The notes: generated by a model from the sequence alone, not told the origin. A stretch of DNA of 64,000 nt from Saccharopolyspora shandongensis (GCF_900106995.1 NZ_FNOK01000006.1:124001-188000), one strand, 5' to 3'; positions 1-9,402 are shown, counted from the first letter of the stretch. Numbers and translations: made by a program.

Positions 1-1
1 C

Positions 2-721
2 CGCGAGATCGCCACCACGGACGTCCTCACCGGCGGACGCCTGGAAGTCGGCCTCGGCGCCGGCCACATGAAGTGGGAGTTCGACGAGGCGGGCATCGAG
101 TGGGAATCGTTCGGCAGTCGCGCCGAAAGGCTGCGGGCGACCATCGACGAGCTCGGCCGCCTGTTCGCCGCGGACGGCTACGAACAGCAGGCGGCCATGC
201 GCGAGAACTTCGACATCCCGGTCCTGCGCCCCGTGCAGCGCTCCGGCTTCGGCGGCTACGGACCACCGCTGATCGTCGGCGGCACCGGCGACCGGATCCT
301 GCAGATCGCCGCCGAAACGGCGGACGTCGTCGGCATCGCCGGGGCATTCCAGGTCAAGGGGCAACCGCCGGGAACGCTGCGCATCGGCACGGCGGCCGAG
401 GCCGACGAACGGGTCCGCTACGCCCGCGAACGCGCCGGAGATCGCGCCGATCGCGTGCAGTGGCACGCCCTGGTGCAGTTGGTCGTGATCACCGATGACC
501 GGGCGGTCGCCGCCGAGAAGCTGCTGGAGCGGTTCGGGTCGATGATGACCGCCGACGAGCTCCTGGAAACCCCGTTCGCCTTCATCGGCAGCGTCGAGCA
601 GATCGCCGACCAAGTGCTGCGCAACCGCGAGCGCTACGGCTTCACCTACTACACCGTCCACGGCCCGTACATGGACGCCTTCGCACCGGTTATCGAGCGA
701 GTCCGCTCGGCGACCAGCTGA
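2..721 (+). CDS. LLM-class (luciferase-like) F420-dependent oxidoreductase, 3' part
   Basis: The reading frame is open from base 2, so the gene begins before the window. The visible 239 codons carry the GGRLEVGLGAGH segment typical of the luciferase-like monooxygenase (LLM) fold, a GYGPPLIVGGTGDR strand-loop, and a C-terminal FIGSVEQIADQVLRNRERYG helix found in the F420-using subgroup. Such enzymes are cytosolic TIM-barrel oxidoreductases that bind F420 or FMN; the substrate cannot be told from sequence. It converges on the tetR gene that ends at base 884. F420 rather than FMN use is inferred from the abundance of F420 enzymes in actinomycetes. Confidence 0.8.
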   Translation, partial: REIATTDVLTGGRLEVGLGAGHMKWEFDEAGIEWESFGSRAERLRATIDELGRLFAADGYEQQAAMRENFDIPVLRPVQRSGFGGYGPPLIVGGTGDRILQIAAETADVVGIAGAFQVKGQPPGTLRIGTAAEADERVRYARERAGDRADRVQWHALVQLVVITDDRAVAAEKLLERFGSMMTADELLETPFAFIGSVEQIADQVLRNRERYGFTYYTVHGPYMDAFAPVIERVRSATS

Positions 722-789
722 GCGGACTCGTGCGGCGAAGCTCGTAACCGGCCGCTCCTCTTGCCTCTGTGCTGGGTGGGATCGGAGGT

Positions 790-840
790 CGATTTCATTT
801 AACACTGAAAAGATAGATCTAATCTAAAATTTTTAATCGT
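790..840. other. AT-rich intergenic patch
   Basis: About 50 bases between two convergent genes are strikingly AT-rich (for example aaaatttttaat near 829-837 and the palindrome tagatcta near 813-820) in an otherwise roughly 70 percent GC region. No ORF or clear terminator lies in it. It sits next to the operator-like element at 862-874. Its role is unknown. Confidence 0.5.
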
Positions 841-861
841 GGCATCCCCCACATACTCTCT

Positions 862-874
862 GACACTGAGTGCC
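862..874. promoter_or_regulatory. Second copy of the tetR-region operator palindrome
   Basis: GACACTGAGTGCC differs by one base from the reverse complement of the perfect palindrome at 1661-1673. The two elements bracket the tetR gene; this one lies just past its stop codon. A function as an auxiliary operator (DNA looping) is an inference. Confidence 0.45.
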
Positions 875-883
875 GAACTACCG

Positions 884-1627
884 CTAGCGGATGTCCCGCA
901 GCGCCTCTTCGAGATGCTTGAGGACAACGCCCGCAGGCGCCGCGGTGCGCACCACGCCCACCACGACGCTCTCCCCCGCGTCGACGGCGGAATCGTCGCG
1001 ACCCCACTGCCCCGACATCGCGACCGTCACCTGCTGCAGGGCTTCGCGCAGCAGCGCCTTCGCCTCCAGCTCTCCCCCGCTCTTCAGCCACTGGCGGAGC
1101 ACGTGGTTGTGCGCGGCGACCACCGCCGAGGCCACCACCGCGGCGCGCAGGTCGCCGCCCGGCTCGCCCGCGTAGCGGCCGCGCAGGTAGCGCGCGAACA
1201 CCCGCTGGTAGCGATCGATGCTGGCGATCTCCTTGTCCCGCAACGCGGAAACCTCTCGGGTCAGCTCGAAGCGCTTCAGCGACACCTCCGGCTCCGCCAG
1301 GTACATCTCCAGCACCACCTCGGCGGTCCGCCCGAGCACCGCGAGCGGATCGGCCGCCGGGTCGGCGGCCGCCAACAGTTCGACCACCTCCGCCAGCCGC
1401 TCGTCGTGACCGGGGAAGACGACGTCCTCCTTGGACCGGAAGTACCGGAAGAAGGTGCGCCGGCCGACGCCCGCCGCTTCGGCGATCTGGTCCACAGTGG
1501 TCGCTTCGAAGCCCTGCTCGCCGAACAGCCCCATCGCGGCCAGTGCCAGGGAGCTGCGCACCCGCCGGCGGCCGTGCGGGGTGCGGCCGGAACGGGTTCT
1601 GGGCGCCGGAGTCGCTGCCTCGGACAT
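884..1627 (-). CDS. TetR-family transcriptional regulator
   Basis: This 247-residue protein has the classic TetR N-terminal helix-turn-helix at about residues 30-70 (GEQGFEATTVDQIAEAAGV then RRTFFRYFRSKEDVV) and a variable all-helical ligand domain. Start ATG 1627 is preferred because a TATATT -10-like box lies only about 7 bases upstream on the same strand, which suggests a leaderless transcript, and no Shine-Dalgarno is visible. It is divergent from the acyl-CoA dehydrogenase at 1761, with a 13-base palindrome between them. It therefore probably controls that gene and itself, responding to an acyl-CoA or related ligand (inference). Confidence 0.9.
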   Translation of the reverse strand: MSEAATPAPRTRSGRTPHGRRRVRSSLALAAMGLFGEQGFEATTVDQIAEAAGVGRRTFFRYFRSKEDVVFPGHDERLAEVVELLAAADPAADPLAVLGRTAEVVLEMYLAEPEVSLKRFELTREVSALRDKEIASIDRYQRVFARYLRGRYAGEPGGDLRAAVVASAVVAAHNHVLRQWLKSGGELEAKALLREALQQVTVAMSGQWGRDDSAVDAGESVVVGVVRTAAPAGVVLKHLEEALRDIR

Positions 1628-1660
1628 GGCCGGAATATAGCACCGGCCACGATTGCTAGT

Positions 1661-1673
1661 GGCACTCAGTGCC
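1661..1673. promoter_or_regulatory. Probable TetR operator (13-bp palindrome)
   Basis: GGCACTCAGTGCC is a perfect inverted repeat with 6-base arms around a central C. It lies between the divergent starts of tetR (1627) and the acyl-CoA dehydrogenase (1761), close to a TACGAT -10-like box at 1676-1681. That is the expected place for a repressor to act on both promoters. Confidence 0.65.
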
Positions 1674-1760
1674 GTTACGATGGCGGCACGAACAGGGGTC
1701 CGCTGGGGCGGACCGCGAGGACTACCCCGGCCGGGGCGCCGGGGAACTAGGAGGCATCCG

Positions 1761-2918
1761 GTGGACCCGAGCTTCGGCACCTACCAGCTGGCCGAGGAGC
1801 ACGAAGCACTGCGCGAGGCGGTGCGTGCCCTGGCCGAGAAGGAGATCGCGCCGCACGCGGCCGAGGTGGACGAGCAGGAGCGGTACCCGCGCGAGGCGCG
1901 CGACGCTCTGACGAAGGCCGGCTTCGCCGCCGTGCACGTACCGGAGGTCTACGACGGGCAGGGCGCCGACTCGGTCGCCACCTGCATCGTGATCGAGGAG
2001 GTCGCCCGGGTCTGCGCCTCGTCGTCGCTGATCCCGGCGGTGAACAAGCTCGGCACCATGCCGATCCTGCTCGCCGGCTCCGAGGAGCTCAAGCAGAAGG
2101 TAATGCCCTCGATCGCCAACGGCGAGGCGACCGCGTCCTACGCGCTGTCCGAGCGCGAGGCCGGCTCGGACGCGGCGTCGATGAAGACCCGCGCGCGCCT
2201 CGACGGCGACCACTGGGTGCTCAACGGCAGCAAGTGCTGGATCACCAACGGCGGCGAGTCCAAGTGGTACACCGTGATGGCGGTGACCGACCCGGACAAG
2301 GGCGCCAACGGCATCAGCGCGTTCGTCGTGCACGCCGACGACCCCGGATTCGTGGTGGGCCCCAAGGAGAAGAAGCTCGGCATCAAGGGCTCGCCGACCG
2401 TGGAGCTGTACTTCGAGGACTGCACCATCCCGGCCGACCGGATCATCGGCGAGCCTGGCACCGGCTTCAAGACCGCGCTGCGCACGCTGGACCACACCCG
2501 GCCCACGATCGGCGCCCAGGCCGTCGGCATCGCGCAGGGCGCGCTGGACCAGGCGCTGGCCTACGTCAAGGAGCGCAAGCAGTTCGGCAAGGCCATCTCC
2601 GACTTCCAGGGCGTCCAGTTCATGCTGGCCGACATGGCGATGAAGGTCGAGGCCGCGCGGCACATGGTCTACGTCGCCGCGGCCCGCGCCGAGCGCGGCG
2701 AGGCGAACCTCGGGTTCATCTCCGCCGCCGCGAAGTGCTTCGCCTCCGACGTCGCCATGGAGGTCACCACCGACGCGGTGCAGCTCTTCGGCGGCGCCGG
2801 CTACACCAGGGACTTCCCGGTGGAGCGGATGATGCGCGACGCCAAGATCACCCAGATCTACGAGGGCACCAACCAGATCCAGCGCATGGTGATGGCCCGC
2901 TCCCTGCTCAAGGGCTGA
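1761..2918 (+). CDS. Acyl-CoA dehydrogenase (FadE25-like)
   Basis: This 385-residue FAD enzyme catalyses alpha,beta-dehydrogenation of acyl-CoA thioesters. It has the family signatures YALSEREAGSDAASM (flavin/substrate loop, around residue 130) and, near the C-terminus, QIYEGTNQIQ, whose Glu is the usual catalytic base. The N-terminus (FGTYQLAEEHEALREAVRALAEKEIAPHAAEVDE, in short pieces) closely resembles mycobacterial FadE25. The start is GTG 1761, six bases after a strong TAGGAGG ribosome site; an upstream in-frame extension lacks homology. It is probably controlled by the divergent TetR. Exact chain-length or branched-chain specificity is not visible. Confidence 0.93.
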   Translation: MDPSFGTYQLAEEHEALREAVRALAEKEIAPHAAEVDEQERYPREARDALTKAGFAAVHVPEVYDGQGADSVATCIVIEEVARVCASSSLIPAVNKLGTMPILLAGSEELKQKVMPSIANGEATASYALSEREAGSDAASMKTRARLDGDHWVLNGSKCWITNGGESKWYTVMAVTDPDKGANGISAFVVHADDPGFVVGPKEKKLGIKGSPTVELYFEDCTIPADRIIGEPGTGFKTALRTLDHTRPTIGAQAVGIAQGALDQALAYVKERKQFGKAISDFQGVQFMLADMAMKVEAARHMVYVAAARAERGEANLGFISAAAKCFASDVAMEVTTDAVQLFGGAGYTRDFPVERMMRDAKITQIYEGTNQIQRMVMARSLLKG

Positions 2919-2923
2919 ACCAC

Positions 2924-2956
2924 CGGGTTGGGGGCCGCGGGCCGGTCCCCAACCCG
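2924..2956 (+). terminator. Rho-independent-type hairpin after acyl-CoA dehydrogenase
   Basis: CGGGTTGGGG (2924-2933) pairs perfectly with CCCCAACCCG (2947-2956) around a 13-base GC-rich loop, five bases after the stop codon. There is no T-run, as is usual for actinomycete terminators. Confidence 0.75.
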
Positions 2957-3061
2957 CCTGCCCGGCGAGCACTCCGCCGAGATGACTGTGCCCTGGCCAC
3001 CCACCAGACTTGAGGTGGGGCTGCGCCGCCAGCGGAGTCGACGCAGGACAGGAGGCACGTC

Positions 3062-3493
3062 ATGCACGTCGTTCGTGATTTCTTCGCCTTCATCGGCCGG
3101 CTGGGCATCGGGATCATCCTGATCGCGCACGGATGGCAGAAGGTCGTCGACTACGGGCTGGGCGCGGTCGCGCAGAGCTTCGCCGGCATGCAGATCCCGT
3201 TCCCGCAGGTGTCCGCCTGGTACGCGGGCCTGGTCGAACTGATCGGCGGCGTCTTCCTGGTCCTCGGGCTGCTGCTGCCGCTGGTCGGCGTCCTGGTCGC
3301 CATCGACATGGCCGGCGCGGTGCTGCTCGTGCACCTGCCCTACGGCCTGTTCGCCCCCATGGGCTTCGAGCTGCCGCTGGCCATCGGCGTCGCCGCGCTG
3401 GCCCTGGGCTTCAACGGCGGCAACTGGTCGCTCGACCACGGCCTCTTCCGCCGCCGTCGCACGTCCACCGAACCCGAGCAGACGACGACCTGA
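3062..3493 (+). CDS. DoxX-family membrane protein
   Basis: This 143-residue protein has four hydrophobic segments (about residues 10-30, 50-75, 78-95, 102-120). The family signature is IILIAHGWQKV near the first segment, and the C-terminus is a polar RRRRTSTEPEQ tail. The start ATG follows ACAGGAGGCACGTC. DoxX proteins are cytoplasmic-membrane proteins linked in mycobacteria to redox and thiol stress complexes; a specific role here is not shown. It is a monocistronic unit convergent with the DUF1232 gene, whose end is only 3 bases away. Confidence 0.85.
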   Translation: MHVVRDFFAFIGRLGIGIILIAHGWQKVVDYGLGAVAQSFAGMQIPFPQVSAWYAGLVELIGGVFLVLGLLLPLVGVLVAIDMAGAVLLVHLPYGLFAPMGFELPLAIGVAALALGFNGGNWSLDHGLFRRRRTSTEPEQTTT

Positions 3494-3496
3494 GGA

Positions 3497-3970
3497 CTAC
3501 TCGGCGTCCGTTCCGGACCGCTGCTCCCGGGCGGCGAGGAAGTTGCCCGCTTCGGCGTACAGGCTGGTCAGCAGCCAGGTTCCGACGCCGATGTCGTCGC
3601 CGATGCCGAGCAGCGGCAGGAAATCCGGGATGAAGTCGATCGGCGAGACCACGTACACCGCGGCCAGCAGCCAGAGCGCGAGCTGGTAGCGCGGCAGCAC
3701 CGGATTCCGGCCCCGCGCGGTGGAGGCGATCATCGACGGAACCGCGCGGGCCCGCCGCAGCGGGCTGCCCACCGGCGCCACCCGGTGCGCGCGGACCGCC
3801 GCCCGCAGCGGGAGCCGGCGGCGAGCTGCCGCGACCATTCCGGCGACGAGCATCCCGAGGCCCGCGGCGATCAGGCCGACCGGCAGGAGCCAGCCGCCCG
3901 CCATGTCCCCGCCGCTGACGATCGCCACGACCACCCCGGCCACCAGCAACAGCCCGCCGATCACGATCAT
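3497..3970 (-). CDS. DUF1232 (YkvA-like) membrane protein
   Basis: 157 residues. Two N-terminal hydrophobic helices (IVIGGLLLVAGVVVAIV and WLLPVGLIAAGLGMLVAG) precede a basic stretch and a DUF1232 core, recognised by the YVVSPIDFIPDFLPLLGIGDD motif at about residues 115-135. ATG 3970 is chosen over an upstream codon because GGGAGG sits 7 bases before it. DUF1232 proteins are membrane-associated and uncharacterised. The extra N-terminal helix pair is longer than the minimal family core. Confidence 0.8.
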   Translation of the reverse strand: MIVIGGLLLVAGVVVAIVSGGDMAGGWLLPVGLIAAGLGMLVAGMVAAARRRLPLRAAVRAHRVAPVGSPLRRARAVPSMIASTARGRNPVLPRYQLALWLLAAVYVVSPIDFIPDFLPLLGIGDDIGVGTWLLTSLYAEAGNFLAAREQRSGTDAE

Positions 3971-4091
3971 CGCAGCGCCTCCCCCGTCCACGTCGGTGTG
4001 ATCAGGTTGCCATGGGACGAGCGGTCACGAGGCGGCGGCCGGGTTTTCGTGGCACGGTCGGCGCAGGTGAGACCGAGAACTGGGGAGCGTC

Positions 4092-5717
4092 GTGGTCGAG
4101 CGGGCCGATTCCAGCGTGCGCGGCTCTTCGCTGGCCCGGGCCAGCGCGGCGATGGCGGTGGCGACCACCGTCAGCCGGGCCAGCGGCCTGCTGGCGAAGG
4201 TGCTGCTGGTGGCCGTTCTCGGGCTCGGCATGGTCAACGACTCCTACACCGTCGCGAACACGCTCCCGACGGTGGTCAACGAGCTGCTGCTCGGTGGGGT
4301 GCTTACGAGCATCGCGGTGCCTCTCCTGGTGCGGGCACAGCAGGAAGGCGCCCAGCGGGGCGAGGCCTACGCGCAGTGGATGATCACCATGGGCGGGGTG
4401 CTGCTGGTCGCTGCCACCACCGCCGCGGTGGCCACCGCGCCGCTGCTCACCGAGCTATACCTGGGCCCCGACACCCTGGCCAATACCGCGCTGACCACGG
4501 CGTTCGCCTACCTGCTGCTGCCCGGCATCATCTGCTACGGGATGTCTGCGCTGCTGCAGGCGATCCTCAACGTGCGCGGCGTGTTCGGCACCCCGGCGTG
4601 GGCGCCGGTGCTCAACAACGTCGTCGTGATCACCACAGTCGTGGTGTACGCGCTGGTGCCCGGCGAGATCTCGACGCATCCGGTGCGCATGGGCGAGCCG
4701 AAGCTGCTGATCCTGGGCATCGGCACCGCGCTGGGCATCGCCGCCCAGGCCGCGATCATGGCCGTTTCGCTGCGCCGCAGCGGTTTCCGGTTCCGCTGGC
4801 GGTGGGGCTGGGACCGCAGGCTGTCGGAGTTCGGCGGGCTGGCCGGCTGGGTCGTGCTCTACACCCTGATCAGCCAGGCCGGCATGGTGGTGATCACCCG
4901 CGTCACCGGGCAGGGCACCCCTGGCAGCGTCGCGACCTTCAACTACGCCTGGCTGCTGTCGCAGGTGCCCTACGGCGTGCTCGGCGTATCGCTGCTCACC
5001 GCGCTGATGCCCCGGATCAGCCGGGCAGCCGCGGCCAAGGACACCGCGGAGTTCGTCGCCGACGTGTCGTTGGGCAGCCGGCTGAGCGCCGTGCTGCTGA
5101 TGCCGATCAGCGCGCTGCTGGCGGTCGCCGGCGGCGCGATCGGCGTGGCGTTCTTCTCGCTGGGCGCCAGCGACGTCGCGGCGGCGGACCGGCTCGGCTG
5201 GGCACTGGCGGCCGCCGCGCTGGGCGTGGTGCCGTTCGCGATCACGATGCTGCAGCTGCGCGCGTTCTACGCGATGAAGGACGCCCGCACGCCCACCTGG
5301 ATCAACGTGATCATGGTGCTGGTCCGCAGCGTGCTGTGCTACGTCGCGCTCGCCTTGCTGGATCCGCGCGATCTGGTCGTCGGAGTCACCGGCGCGATGT
5401 CGGTGAGCTTCGTGGTCGGTGCGATCGCCGGCCAGATCTGGTTGCACCGCAGGGTCGGCCCGGTCCAGACCCGCCGGACCCTCGCCGGGATCGGGCGCGC
5501 GATCGCCGCCTCCTTGCTCGGCTGCGCCTGCGGGCTCGCCGTCCTCGCCGGGCTGCGCAGCGCGTTCGGGCCGTTCGGGCCGGTCTCCGACGCCTGGTTC
5601 TCGCTGGTGGTGCACACGGTGGTGGTGCTGGCAGTCAGCTTCTGCGCGCTGGCGCTCTTCCGCGCCCCGGAGCTGCGGCCCGTAGTCGACCGGGTGGCCA
5701 GGATCTTCCGCCGCTGA
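4092..5717 (+). CDS. MurJ/MviN-like lipid II flippase
   Basis: This 541-residue integral membrane protein has about 13-14 hydrophobic segments and belongs to the MOP/MviN family, which moves undecaprenyl-linked peptidoglycan precursors across the cytoplasmic membrane. Family features include the ASGLLAKVLLVAVLGLG first helix, RAFYAMKDARTPTW in the second half, and NVRGVFGTPAWAPVLNN. GTG 4092 follows a GGGGAG ribosome site. It lacks the pseudokinase and extracellular extension of mycobacterial MviN, so it could be a paralogue for another lipid-linked glycan. It converges on the gatD-murT pair, another peptidoglycan locus. Confidence 0.85.
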   Translation: MVERADSSVRGSSLARASAAMAVATTVSRASGLLAKVLLVAVLGLGMVNDSYTVANTLPTVVNELLLGGVLTSIAVPLLVRAQQEGAQRGEAYAQWMITMGGVLLVAATTAAVATAPLLTELYLGPDTLANTALTTAFAYLLLPGIICYGMSALLQAILNVRGVFGTPAWAPVLNNVVVITTVVVYALVPGEISTHPVRMGEPKLLILGIGTALGIAAQAAIMAVSLRRSGFRFRWRWGWDRRLSEFGGLAGWVVLYTLISQAGMVVITRVTGQGTPGSVATFNYAWLLSQVPYGVLGVSLLTALMPRISRAAAAKDTAEFVADVSLGSRLSAVLLMPISALLAVAGGAIGVAFFSLGASDVAAADRLGWALAAAALGVVPFAITMLQLRAFYAMKDARTPTWINVIMVLVRSVLCYVALALLDPRDLVVGVTGAMSVSFVVGAIAGQIWLHRRVGPVQTRRTLAGIGRAIAASLLGCACGLAVLAGLRSAFGPFGPVSDAWFSLVVHTVVVLAVSFCALALFRAPELRPVVDRVARIFRR

Positions 5718-5720
5718 CGG

Positions 5721-6446
5721 TCACTTGCGGTTGCGGACGTGCATCCGGGTGCGTTCGGCGCGAAGCGCGCGCAGCTCCGGCGGGTCGGGCAGCGGCTCCA
5801 ACGGTTCGCCGATCGCCCATTCCAGCAGCAGATCGGCCAGCTTCGGATTGCGCGCCAACACCGGTCCGTGCAGGTACGTGCACACGACGTGGCCGCGGAC
5901 CGCGCCTTCGGCATCGTCGTGACCGTTGCCGATGCCGCGTGTCACCCGCCCCAGCGGCTGGGAGCCGGGGCCGACCCGGGTGCGGCCGAGGTGGTTCTCG
6001 AACCCGGTGAGCATTCCGACACCGCCCAGGGTGGACTGCGTGGTCACCTCGCCGATCGCGCGCCCGCTGCCCGGCTCGGTGTCCGCGTCGACCGCCCCCA
6101 GCCCGGCGTGCTGCACGCCGTCGCCGGTGACGAAGCTCGTCCCGAGCACCTGCAGGCCGCCGCAGATGCCCAGCACCGGCGAGCCGCGTTCCACCGCGCG
6201 CCGCAGCCCGGGTCCGCGGTGCAGGAACCGGACCGCAGCCACCTGCGCGACGTCTTCACCGCCGCCGATCATGTACAGGTCGCAGGACTCCGGCACCGAG
6301 TCGGAATCGGAGAGCACCGTCACCGTCTCGCTGTCGATGTTGCGCCACTTCAGCCGCTGCGCCAGCACGAGCACGTTGCCCCGGTCGCCGTACGTGCCCA
6401 GCAGGTCGGGCAGCACCAGCGCGAGCCGGACGCGGTCGCGCATCAT
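5721..6446 (-). CDS. gatD: Lipid II isoglutaminyl synthase, glutaminase subunit GatD
   Basis: This 241-residue class I glutamine amidotransferase of the CobB/CobQ type supplies ammonia to MurT for amidation of the D-Glu alpha-carboxylate in lipid II. The catalytic Cys lies in GICGGLQVLG (around residue 95), and the distal His is in HVVCTYLHGPVLARNP near residue 190. ATG 6446 overlaps the murT stop (ATGATG), indicating translational coupling. It converges tail-to-tail with the MurJ-like gene, 3 bases apart. Confidence 0.93.
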   Translation of the reverse strand: MMRDRVRLALVLPDLLGTYGDRGNVLVLAQRLKWRNIDSETVTVLSDSDSVPESCDLYMIGGGEDVAQVAAVRFLHRGPGLRRAVERGSPVLGICGGLQVLGTSFVTGDGVQHAGLGAVDADTEPGSGRAIGEVTTQSTLGGVGMLTGFENHLGRTRVGPGSQPLGRVTRGIGNGHDDAEGAVRGHVVCTYLHGPVLARNPKLADLLLEWAIGEPLEPLPDPPELRALRAERTRMHVRNRK

Positions 6447-7777
6447 CGCCGGCTCCTGGTCACGAGGTCGCGGAAGGCGGTGTAGTTGGCTATCACGTCC
6501 GGCACGCCGGTGGCCGACCCGGCCAGCGCGTCGTCCACATCGGACGACACGGCGCAGGGCACCTCGGCGTAGCGCAGCCGCACCGCCAGGTCCAGCGCCC
6601 GGTCCCCCGCCACCCGGACCGGCCGGTCGCGCAGCACCTCGAAATCCACGTCCCACAGCCAGGAGACGTCGTGGCCGTCGGCCTCCCTGCTGTTGACCAC
6701 CAGCACCAGCGGTTCGTCGCCGCCGTCGACGAGGTCGAGCATCTCCAGCCAGCTGGCCGGGTTCTTGGCCAGCAGCAGCCGGACGTCCCGCCCGGCGAGC
6801 CGGACCGTCTGGTACCGGCCGGCGGCCTCCGAGATCCGCCCGATCCGCGCCAGCGACGCGTCTTCGTCGCAGCCCAGGTGCAACGCCGCGGCCAGCGCGA
6901 ACGTCGCGTTGACCCGGTTGACGTGGCCCGGCAGCGACAGCGCGAGCTCGTGGTGGGAGCCGTCGGCGGACACCACGCCGGTTCCGCTGACCGTCCAGTC
7001 CGCGGCGGGACGGGCCAGGCCGCAGGCGCAGCGCCAGTCCCGGGTGGTGTCGCCGATGAACGCGCCGCAGTTCGGGCAGTTCAGCGCGTCGTCCTTCCAG
7101 CGCACGCCACCGGAGATCCAGGTGACCGCGGGATGATCGGCGGCGGCGAAGACGATGTTCGGGTCGTCCCGGTTCGCGATCACCTGCGCGCCCGGCGCCT
7201 GCGCCAGGGCTCGCCGCAGGCTCGCGGCGACGGTGCGGATCTCGCCGACCCGGTCGAGCTGGTCCCGGCTGAGATTGAGCAGCAGGATCACGGCCGGCTC
7301 GAACTGCTCGGTCACCTGCGCCAGGTGCAGCTCGTCGACCTCCAGCGCGGCGAACGGGGCGTCCGGCCTGGTCATCAGCGCGGCGACGTGTCCGTCGAGC
7401 ATGTTCGCGCCGGTGCCGTTGCTGACGGCGGGAGCCTGCGAGCGCAGTGCCTCGGCCACCATCTGCGTGGTCGTCGTCTTGCCGTTCGTACCGGTGACCA
7501 TCACGACACGCCGCCCGGTTGCCAACCTGCGCAGGGCCCGCGGTTGTACGCTCAGCGCGAGCCGGCCGCCGATCATCCCGCCGCTGCCCATGCCGAGCCG
7601 CCGCGACATCGACGCCGCCAGCCGCCCCAGATCGACGGCGATGGCGGTGCGCAGGTCTTGGCGGTGCGCCTTGCGCGTCGGCAGTGCCGGAACGACCCGC
7701 CAGCTCTGATCGGCCGGCAGGCCTTCGGTCGGGGCGCGCTCCGCCGCCTCCCTCGAGTCCCGCGTGGTGTCGGTCAT
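6443..7777 (-). CDS. murT: Lipid II isoglutaminyl synthase, Mur ligase-like subunit MurT
   Basis: 444 residues. The Mur-ligase central domain has the ATP-binding loop VTGTNGKTTTTQM. The MurT-specific zinc ribbon is present as two Cys pairs (CPNCGAFIGD and WRCACG), and a C-terminal DUF1727 region follows (LLLAKNPASWLEML). With GatD it amidates D-glutamate of lipid II in the cytosol. ATG 7777 is preceded by a GGGGGGAGGG ribosome site; the 9 codons further upstream have no support. It forms a two-gene operon with gatD. Confidence 0.93.
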   Translation of the reverse strand: MTDTTRDSREAAERAPTEGLPADQSWRVVPALPTRKAHRQDLRTAIAVDLGRLAASMSRRLGMGSGGMIGGRLALSVQPRALRRLATGRRVVMVTGTNGKTTTTQMVAEALRSQAPAVSNGTGANMLDGHVAALMTRPDAPFAALEVDELHLAQVTEQFEPAVILLLNLSRDQLDRVGEIRTVAASLRRALAQAPGAQVIANRDDPNIVFAAADHPAVTWISGGVRWKDDALNCPNCGAFIGDTTRDWRCACGLARPAADWTVSGTGVVSADGSHHELALSLPGHVNRVNATFALAAALHLGCDEDASLARIGRISEAAGRYQTVRLAGRDVRLLLAKNPASWLEMLDLVDGGDEPLVLVVNSREADGHDVSWLWDVDFEVLRDRPVRVAGDRALDLAVRLRYAEVPCAVSSDVDDALAGSATGVPDVIANYTAFRDLVTRSRR

Positions 7778-7840
7778 GCGTCCCTCCCCCCTCGGCGCCC
7801 GCACACGCGCGAAACGCCTAGGCCAGCTCCGGAAAACGCG

Positions 7841-8017
7841 TCACCACCAATGGGCCGCACTCGGGCGCGCCGCCCGTCGCTTCTTCGCCAGTGTGGCGCG
7901 CGTTCGGCGAAACAGCGCGACGATCAGCAGCAGGGCGCCGGCGACGATCGTCGTCGGGCCGACCCAGCCGCCGAGGGTGGTCACCTCGACCAGCGCGGCG
8001 TAATGACCTGCGTCCAC
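7841..8017 (-). CDS. Small single-pass membrane protein
   Basis: A 58-residue ORF begins at GTG 8017 after GGGGAGAGCAAG. It contains one hydrophobic helix (GWVGPTTIVAGALLLIVALF, residues 18-37) followed by a very basic tail (RRTRATLAKKRRAA), so the C-terminus is predicted cytoplasmic. It lies 63 bases upstream of murT on the same strand and could be co-transcribed with it. I recognise no family. The good ribosome site and the coherent membrane helix with a basic flank argue for a real gene. Confidence 0.55.
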   Translation of the reverse strand: MDAGHYAALVEVTTLGGWVGPTTIVAGALLLIVALFRRTRATLAKKRRAARPSAAHWW

Positions 8018-8386
8018 CTTGCTCTCCCCTTAACCGCGGCACATGTCCTTTCCCGCACCGAGCGGCGGCCGGGCTTGATCACGAGAATGATCGGGGCAAC
8101 GGGCGGTTTGACGGGCCCCAACATGCCGATGAATCACCCTGCCGGGCAGCATTCATCCCGGGTGGTGATCGGAAGACACGGAACGTGCAAGGCGAGCGAC
8201 GGGGCACGCGTTCGCACCGCGCGCGGAATTCGCCTCAGGCACGCGGAATTCGAAGAGTCCGCGACGATCGGTCTATGTGGACACTTCGCCCGATCGGGTT
8301 TGAAAACTCGACACGCTCGGCGATCAACGGAACGGTCATTAGGCTCGGGAAGCAATTCCGACGGTCCCGTTCGAGGGGAGCCCGCC
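8018..8386. other. Divergent intergenic region between two small membrane ORFs
   Basis: No convincing gene is seen. The element CGCGGAATTCG occurs twice (8222-8232 and 8242-8252), spaced exactly 20 bases, which puts both copies on one face of the helix. TGATC pairs near 8076-8093 form a loose inverted repeat. These could be regulatory sites for the divergent small genes; nothing more can be supported. Confidence 0.4.
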
Positions 8387-8494
8387 GTGACCGAAGCCCT
8401 GGTGCTGATCCTCATGTCCGGCCTCGCCCTCGGTGGCGTCAGCTGGACCGCGTGGGACATCCGCAGCGACCTGCGCCGCCGCAAGCTGAAATGA
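8387..8494 (+). CDS. Very small membrane protein
   Basis: A 35-residue ORF begins at GTG 8387 after GAGGGGAGCCCGCC. It has one hydrophobic segment (ALVLILMSGLALGGVSW) followed by WDIRSDLRRRKLK. It is followed within 30 bases by a strong terminator hairpin, which supports a dedicated short transcript. No family is recognised. Confidence 0.5.
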   Translation: MTEALVLILMSGLALGGVSWTAWDIRSDLRRRKLK

Positions 8495-8521
8495 ACCCGT
8501 CCCCGTGCCTCGACCGGAAAT

Positions 8522-8562
8522 GCAAGGAACCCCGCCGGAGAGAGGCAGGCGGGGTCCCTTGC
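8522..8562 (+). terminator. Strong bidirectional hairpin
   Basis: GCAAGGAACCCCGCC pairs with GGCGGGGTCCCTTGC with one A-C mismatch, around an 11-base loop. It serves the small plus-strand ORF and the minus-strand rpf gene ending at 8591. Confidence 0.8.
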
Positions 8563-8590
8563 TGTCGCCCGGTCTCGCGGACCGGACGGG

Positions 8591-9402
<812 letters not shown>

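Noticed and set aside
7818..8042. A 74-codon minus-strand ORF overlapping the small membrane ORF
   Set aside because: It has an Arg/Gly/Pro-rich shadow composition. The overlapping 58-codon frame has a ribosome site and a coherent membrane helix.
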